From positions 186,001 through 250,000 of the forward strand of contig NZ_FZNV01000004.1 of NCBI RefSeq assembly GCF_900188415.1: 64,000 nucleotides of DNA. The letters are read 5' to 3'. Below the pieces are notes generated by a model. That model had not been told where the DNA came from. It saw only the letters and a program-made list of their open reading frames with translations, and did no database searches. A program made the position numbers and the translations under genes. Below are positions 60,928-64,000 of this stretch, piece by piece. The stretch comes from Maribacter sedimenticola (lineage in GTDB: Bacteria; Bacteroidota; Bacteroidia; Flavobacteriales; Flavobacteriaceae). Numbering within the stretch: the first letter of the stretch is position 1; each line of letters opens with the position of its first letter.

Positions 60928-60953
60928 AAAAAGCCCGCAATTGCGGGCTTTTT
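60928..60953. terminator. Perfect bidirectional terminator
   Basis: A 26-base perfect palindrome: AAAAAGCCCGCAA (60928-60940) followed directly by its complement (60941-60953). It serves the MBL lipoprotein gene and ettA, whose stop is at 60955. Confidence 0.92.
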
Positions 60954-60954
60954 G

Positions 60955-62646
60955 TTACCTAATAAGTTTTTTGTATTTGATTCGCTTTGGCATTAAATCC
61001 CCTCCAAGTCGTTTTTTCTTGTTCTCTTCATAATCTGAAAAAGAGCCCTCAAAAAAGTAAACTTGGGAATTACCTTCAAAAGCCAAAATATGTGTACAGA
61101 TACGATCTAAGAACCATCTATCGTGCGAAATAACTACAGCACATCCTGCAAAATTCTCCAAACCTTCTTCTAAGGCACGAAGCGTATTTACATCCAAGTC
61201 GTTGGTAGGCTCATCCAATAATAGCACGTTACCTTCTTCCTTGAGTGTCATGGCCAAGTGTAAGCGGTTACGCTCACCACCGGATAACATACTAACCTTT
61301 TTATTTTGTTCACTTCCAGAGAAATTGAACCTACTTAAATAGGCCCTGGAATTCACCTGTTTACCGCCCATCATGACCAGTTCTTGCTCGTCGCTAAAAT
61401 TTTGCCAAATGGTTTTATCTGGATCTATGTTGGAATGACTTTGGTCAACATAGGCAATTTTAGCCGTATCCCCAGTAATAAACTCTCCTTTATCTGGAGT
61501 TTCCTCACCCATTATCATTCTGAAAATTGTGGTCTTACCCGCACCATTAGGTCCAATTATCCCAACAATTCCCGCTTGGGGTAATTTAAAATTCAGGTCT
61601 TCGTACAACAATTTATCATCATATGCCTTACTTACCCCATTGGCCTCAATAACATTTGTTCCCAGACGGGGTCCGTTTGGAATATAAATCTCCAGTTTTT
61701 CATCAAGCTGTTTTTGGTCTTGGCTCATCAGCTTGTCATAATTCTTTAAACGAGCCTTTTGCTTGGTCTGCCTACCTTTTGCCCCTTGACGAACCCATTC
61801 CAATTCTCGCTCCAATGTTTTCTGTCTTTTGGAAGCCGTTTTACTTTCCTGGGCCAAACGTTTGGATTTTTGATCTAACCAAGAGGAATAGTTCCCCTTC
61901 CAAGGAATGCCTTCTCCCCTATCCAATTCAAGGATCCAACCGGCAACATTATCCAAAAAATACCTATCATGGGTAACGGCTATGACCGTACCCTTATATT
62001 GTGCCAAATGATGTTCCAGCCAATGTACCGATTCTGCATCCAAGTGGTTTGTAGGCTCATCCAATAAAAGAATTTCAGGTTCCTGCAACAACAATCTGCA
62101 TAATGCCACCCTTCTTCTTTCCCCTCCGGACAATACCGCTATTTTTTTATCGGGTTCTGGCGTACGTAGGGCATCCATGGCAATTTCCAGTTTGGTATCC
62201 AATTCCCAAGCGTTGGCAGCATCAATTTTATCCTGCAATACCGCCTGTTGATCCATTAATTTCTGCATTTTATCCGCATCCTCATATACCTCTGGAAGAC
62301 CAAACATATCATTGATCTTATTGTATTCATCCAGAATGGCAACGGTTTCCGCTACACCTTCCTTTACAATTTCCAATACGGTCTTGTTTTCATCCAATTC
62401 GGGCTCTTGCTCCAAATAGCCCACTTTGTAGCCGGGAGAGAATACTACATCCCCTTGAAAATTTTTATCGACCCCGGCAATAATCTTCAACAAGGTTGAT
62501 TTACCGGACCCGTTCAGTCCCAAAATACCGATCTTGGCACCGTAAAAGAAACTTAAATAAATATTCTTTAATACCGGTGTATTGGCATTTTTATAGGTTT
62601 TCGTAACTCCTGACATGGAGAAGATTACCTTCTTATCATCTGACAT
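60955..62646 (-). CDS. ettA: Energy-dependent translational throttle protein EttA (ABC-F)
   Basis: A 563-aa ABC-F ATPase with no membrane spans. First Walker A GLNGSGKST at residues 43-51; first signature LSGGERRRVALCRLL; LLLDEPTNHLD; the EttA arm region (YEDADKMQKLMDQQAVLQ) in domain 1; the P-site tRNA-interaction linker rich in basic residues (RQGAKGRQTKQKARLKNY); second Walker A GPNGAGKTT and LSGGERNRLHLA. EttA binds the ribosomal E site and gates the first peptide bond according to ATP level. Long C-terminal helix is basic (GGDLMPKRIKYKK). The 58-aa membrane gene follows upstream on the same strand. Confidence 0.9.
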   Translation of the reverse strand: MSDDKKVIFSMSGVTKTYKNANTPVLKNIYLSFFYGAKIGILGLNGSGKSTLLKIIAGVDKNFQGDVVFSPGYKVGYLEQEPELDENKTVLEIVKEGVAETVAILDEYNKINDMFGLPEVYEDADKMQKLMDQQAVLQDKIDAANAWELDTKLEIAMDALRTPEPDKKIAVLSGGERRRVALCRLLLQEPEILLLDEPTNHLDAESVHWLEHHLAQYKGTVIAVTHDRYFLDNVAGWILELDRGEGIPWKGNYSSWLDQKSKRLAQESKTASKRQKTLERELEWVRQGAKGRQTKQKARLKNYDKLMSQDQKQLDEKLEIYIPNGPRLGTNVIEANGVSKAYDDKLLYEDLNFKLPQAGIVGIIGPNGAGKTTIFRMIMGEETPDKGEFITGDTAKIAYVDQSHSNIDPDKTIWQNFSDEQELVMMGGKQVNSRAYLSRFNFSGSEQNKKVSMLSGGERNRLHLAMTLKEEGNVLLLDEPTNDLDVNTLRALEEGLENFAGCAVVISHDRWFLDRICTHILAFEGNSQVYFFEGSFSDYEENKKKRLGGDLMPKRIKYKKLIR

Positions 62647-62715
62647 AAAATACTGTATTAATTGAATTATTATAACCCTGTAGATATTTTATACCCACAG
62701 TTGAACCAAGAAGTC

Positions 62716-62892
62716 CTAAACCCTGCCTTTAAGTGCGTTGAAAACCCAGGCAATGGCAAAGAAACCTATACCTACGGAAGCAAACCCCCATCCTGCAACA
62801 TCATCATAACGAAAAGCGCCTAATGCGATCAAGGCCAAGCCTACAAATATCATAATAAAAGTGGCCCATGCGAGCACTGTGTTCTTGTTCAT
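62716..62892 (-). CDS. CAL67264-type small membrane protein, 58 aa
   Basis: An ORF from ATG 62892 to TAG 62716 encoding 58 residues. Two membrane spans (MIFVGLALIALGAF, ~14-27; and GWGFASVGIGFFAIAWVF, ~34-51) with a short RYDDVAG loop, beginning MNKNTVLAWA. It matches my memory of a small family named after CAL67264 of Gramella, conserved in Flavobacteriaceae. Its stop is 69 bases before the ettA start on the same strand, so an operon with ettA is possible. Function unknown. Confidence 0.75.
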   Translation of the reverse strand: MNKNTVLAWATFIMIFVGLALIALGAFRYDDVAGWGFASVGIGFFAIAWVFNALKGRV

Positions 62893-62968
62893 GTTCTATT
62901 GAATTATAAATTAAGCGAACTTCAAATATCGTAAATTTTAAAACATCTGTCCAATTTTAACTATGCTA

Positions 62969-63940
62969 TTATTCAAAGGGGAAAACAATTCCTGTTTTAC
63001 TCCTTACGGTATCCATAATTTCTATTAAATCCAAGCTGTTCTTATGGCTCCATAAACTACTTTCCTTTTTTCCTGAGTTTAGGCAAGTATGTACCTCTTC
63101 AATTTCATAGGTATAGCCTTTTCCAAGCTTACCTACTTCATTTACAGTAGAGTCTCCATCAACTTCCAAGGTATATCCTGTTGTTTCGTGCCATCTTGGA
63201 TGAATATAGATAGATCCCTTGCTACCTGCAATTTCTGCTTTCATTTCAGAATTGGAGTTTAAACCGCTATAAAGCATAGCCTGGGCTTTTTCATAACTAA
63301 AAATCATACTGACCTGCATTTCTACACCAGTTTTAAAAAAATGTGCAGAAGCTTTGATATCCTTGGGCATACCCAATAACAAATACGATAGAAATATGGG
63401 ATAGATACCAATATCCAATAACGAACCACCGGCAAGTGATGTATTCAAGAGCCTGCCTTTTTCATCCCTATCCAATGCATAGAAAGCAAAGTCTGCATGT
63501 AAATATCCAATATCGCCAATGCTACCATCGTCTACCATTTCCTTGACTTTTTTAATGGTTGGGTTAAACCTGCTCCATAAGGCTTCCATTAAAAAAACAT
63601 TTTGTGCCCTTGCCACCTGAAACATTTCCTTGACCTGATCTTTATTGACCCCAATAGGTTTTTCACAGAGTACATTAATACCATGGTTCATGGCGGCTAT
63701 ACTGAGTTCTGCATGAGAAGTGTGCGGTGTGGCTATATATACGACATCTACCGTATTACTTTTAAACAGCTCCTCATAACTTCCATAAGCATTTGGCGCT
63801 CCGTAAATTGCCGAAAAGCCTTTTGCCTTTTCCAAATCTCTTGAAGCTACCGATACCAGCTCTCCACCACGGACCAATGCCAAATCCTTTGAAAAACTAT
63901 GTGCTATATTTCCGGCACCGACTATACCCCATTTAATCAT
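62969..63940 (-). CDS. Gfo/Idh/MocA-family oxidoreductase
   Basis: A 323-aa NAD(P)-dependent oxidoreductase. N-terminal Rossmann motif GIVGAGNIAHSF (residues 5-16); the conserved CEKPIGVN motif at ~92-99 with the catalytic lysine; and DIGIYPIFLSYLLLG at ~175-190, where a histidine is often found but here the motif is GIYP. The C-terminal half is the substrate domain. Acts on a sugar or sugar-derived polyol such as scyllo-inosose or xylose-type substrates; the substrate cannot be told. It resembles the dimeric dihydrodiol/xylose dehydrogenase branch. Confidence 0.82.
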   Translation of the reverse strand: MIKWGIVGAGNIAHSFSKDLALVRGGELVSVASRDLEKAKGFSAIYGAPNAYGSYEELFKSNTVDVVYIATPHTSHAELSIAAMNHGINVLCEKPIGVNKDQVKEMFQVARAQNVFLMEALWSRFNPTIKKVKEMVDDGSIGDIGYLHADFAFYALDRDEKGRLLNTSLAGGSLLDIGIYPIFLSYLLLGMPKDIKASAHFFKTGVEMQVSMIFSYEKAQAMLYSGLNSNSEMKAEIAGSKGSIYIHPRWHETTGYTLEVDGDSTVNEVGKLGKGYTYEIEEVHTCLNSGKKESSLWSHKNSLDLIEIMDTVRSKTGIVFPFE

Positions 63941-63946
63941 ACTTTC

Positions 63947-63954
63947 TATTTTTG
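63947..63954 (+). promoter_or_regulatory. -7 box at the start of the final partial ORF
   Basis: TATTTTTG matches TAnnTTTG and ends 4 bases before an ATG at 63959, which would place the transcription start at the codon itself. Confidence 0.35.
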
Positions 63955-63958
63955 TTGC

Positions 63959-64000
63959 ATGTACACCAAAATTAACTTCTTATCTTTATCCGAAGAAAAG
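63959..64000 (+). CDS. Possible partial CDS running off the window
   Basis: From the ATG at 63959 the frame is open to the window end (MYTKINFLSLSEEK, 14 codons). It diverges from the Gfo/Idh/MocA gene with 18 bases between start codons. The only support is the open frame and the -7 box just before it; the protein cannot be identified. Confidence 0.35.
   Translation, partial: MYTKINFLSLSEEK

Overview
The window is a gene-dense, AT-rich stretch of chromosome from a member of the Flavobacteriaceae (Bacteroidetes), most likely a marine one of the Maribacter/Zobellia kind; the genus is a guess. The lineage call rests on lineage-typical genes (BatA-type aerotolerance protein, YfhO and DUF4834 proteins, a CAL67264-type small membrane protein, flavobacterial dihydroorotase-like and FeS-less Nth proteins, TonB-dependent receptors with HmuY-like lipoproteins) and on promoters with the Bacteroidetes -7 box TAnnTTTG. 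I see no phage, insertion sequence, integrase, CRISPR array or rRNA operon.

Layout. 1-1.2 kb: end of a TonB-dependent receptor plus an HmuY-like haem lipoprotein. 1.4-4.2 kb: an orphan ORF, then an arsenic cassette (arsR, thioredoxin-type arsenate reductase, acr3) with two near-identical candidate ArsR boxes. 4.3-6.1 kb: HipA-like kinase overlapping a DUF3037 gene, then a Nudix hydrolase. 6.3-10.5 kb: an NCS1-type permease translationally coupled to a mannitol 2-dehydrogenase-like enzyme, facing a badly decayed PfkB sugar-kinase pseudogene. 10.6-12.2 kb: GAF histidine kinase and tRNA-Ser(TGA). 12.3-21.8 kb: GT2 glycosyltransferase, BatA, a dihydroorotase homologue without its metal motif, esterase, MBL hydrolases, peroxiredoxin Q and an endonuclease III without the FeS cysteines.

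21.8-24 kb holds two tandem copies of a two-gene module: a 193-aa sigma-70 factor followed by a 47-aa protein. uvrA follows. At 27 kb lies an arginine-rich secreted protein behind a sigma-54-like promoter. 28-36 kb: RluA-type pseudouridine synthase, AI-2E transporter, and a surface-polysaccharide operon (YfhO, glycosyltransferase, flippase) joined by TAATG overlaps. 37-41 kb: a GNAT enzyme and two PLP enzymes (AOS family and cysteine-synthase-like) that together look like the first steps of sulfonolipid (capnine) synthesis. 41-49 kb: oligopeptidase B, YbaB, a thioredoxin-like protein behind a second sigma-54-like promoter, an OmpA-family protein with PA repeats, threonine aldolase and a large zinc metalloprotease.

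49-52.3 kb: the circularly permuted ATP-grasp / alpha-E / transglutaminase trio, a predicted peptide-ligation system. 52.4 kb: prfB with an intact programmed +1 frameshift. 53.5-57 kb: glutaredoxin-type arsenate reductase, then a Gly/Tyr-rich small secreted protein coupled to an outer-membrane beta-barrel protein. 57-64 kb: fumC, coiled-coil membrane protein, MBL lipoprotein, ettA, two unannotated-size small membrane proteins and a Gfo/Idh/MocA oxidoreductase.

Many genes start 15-25 nt downstream of a TAnnTTTG box, and three start so close to one that the message may be leaderless. Intrinsic terminators, often bidirectional between convergent genes, are clear. All function calls are from reading motifs by eye, not from searches.
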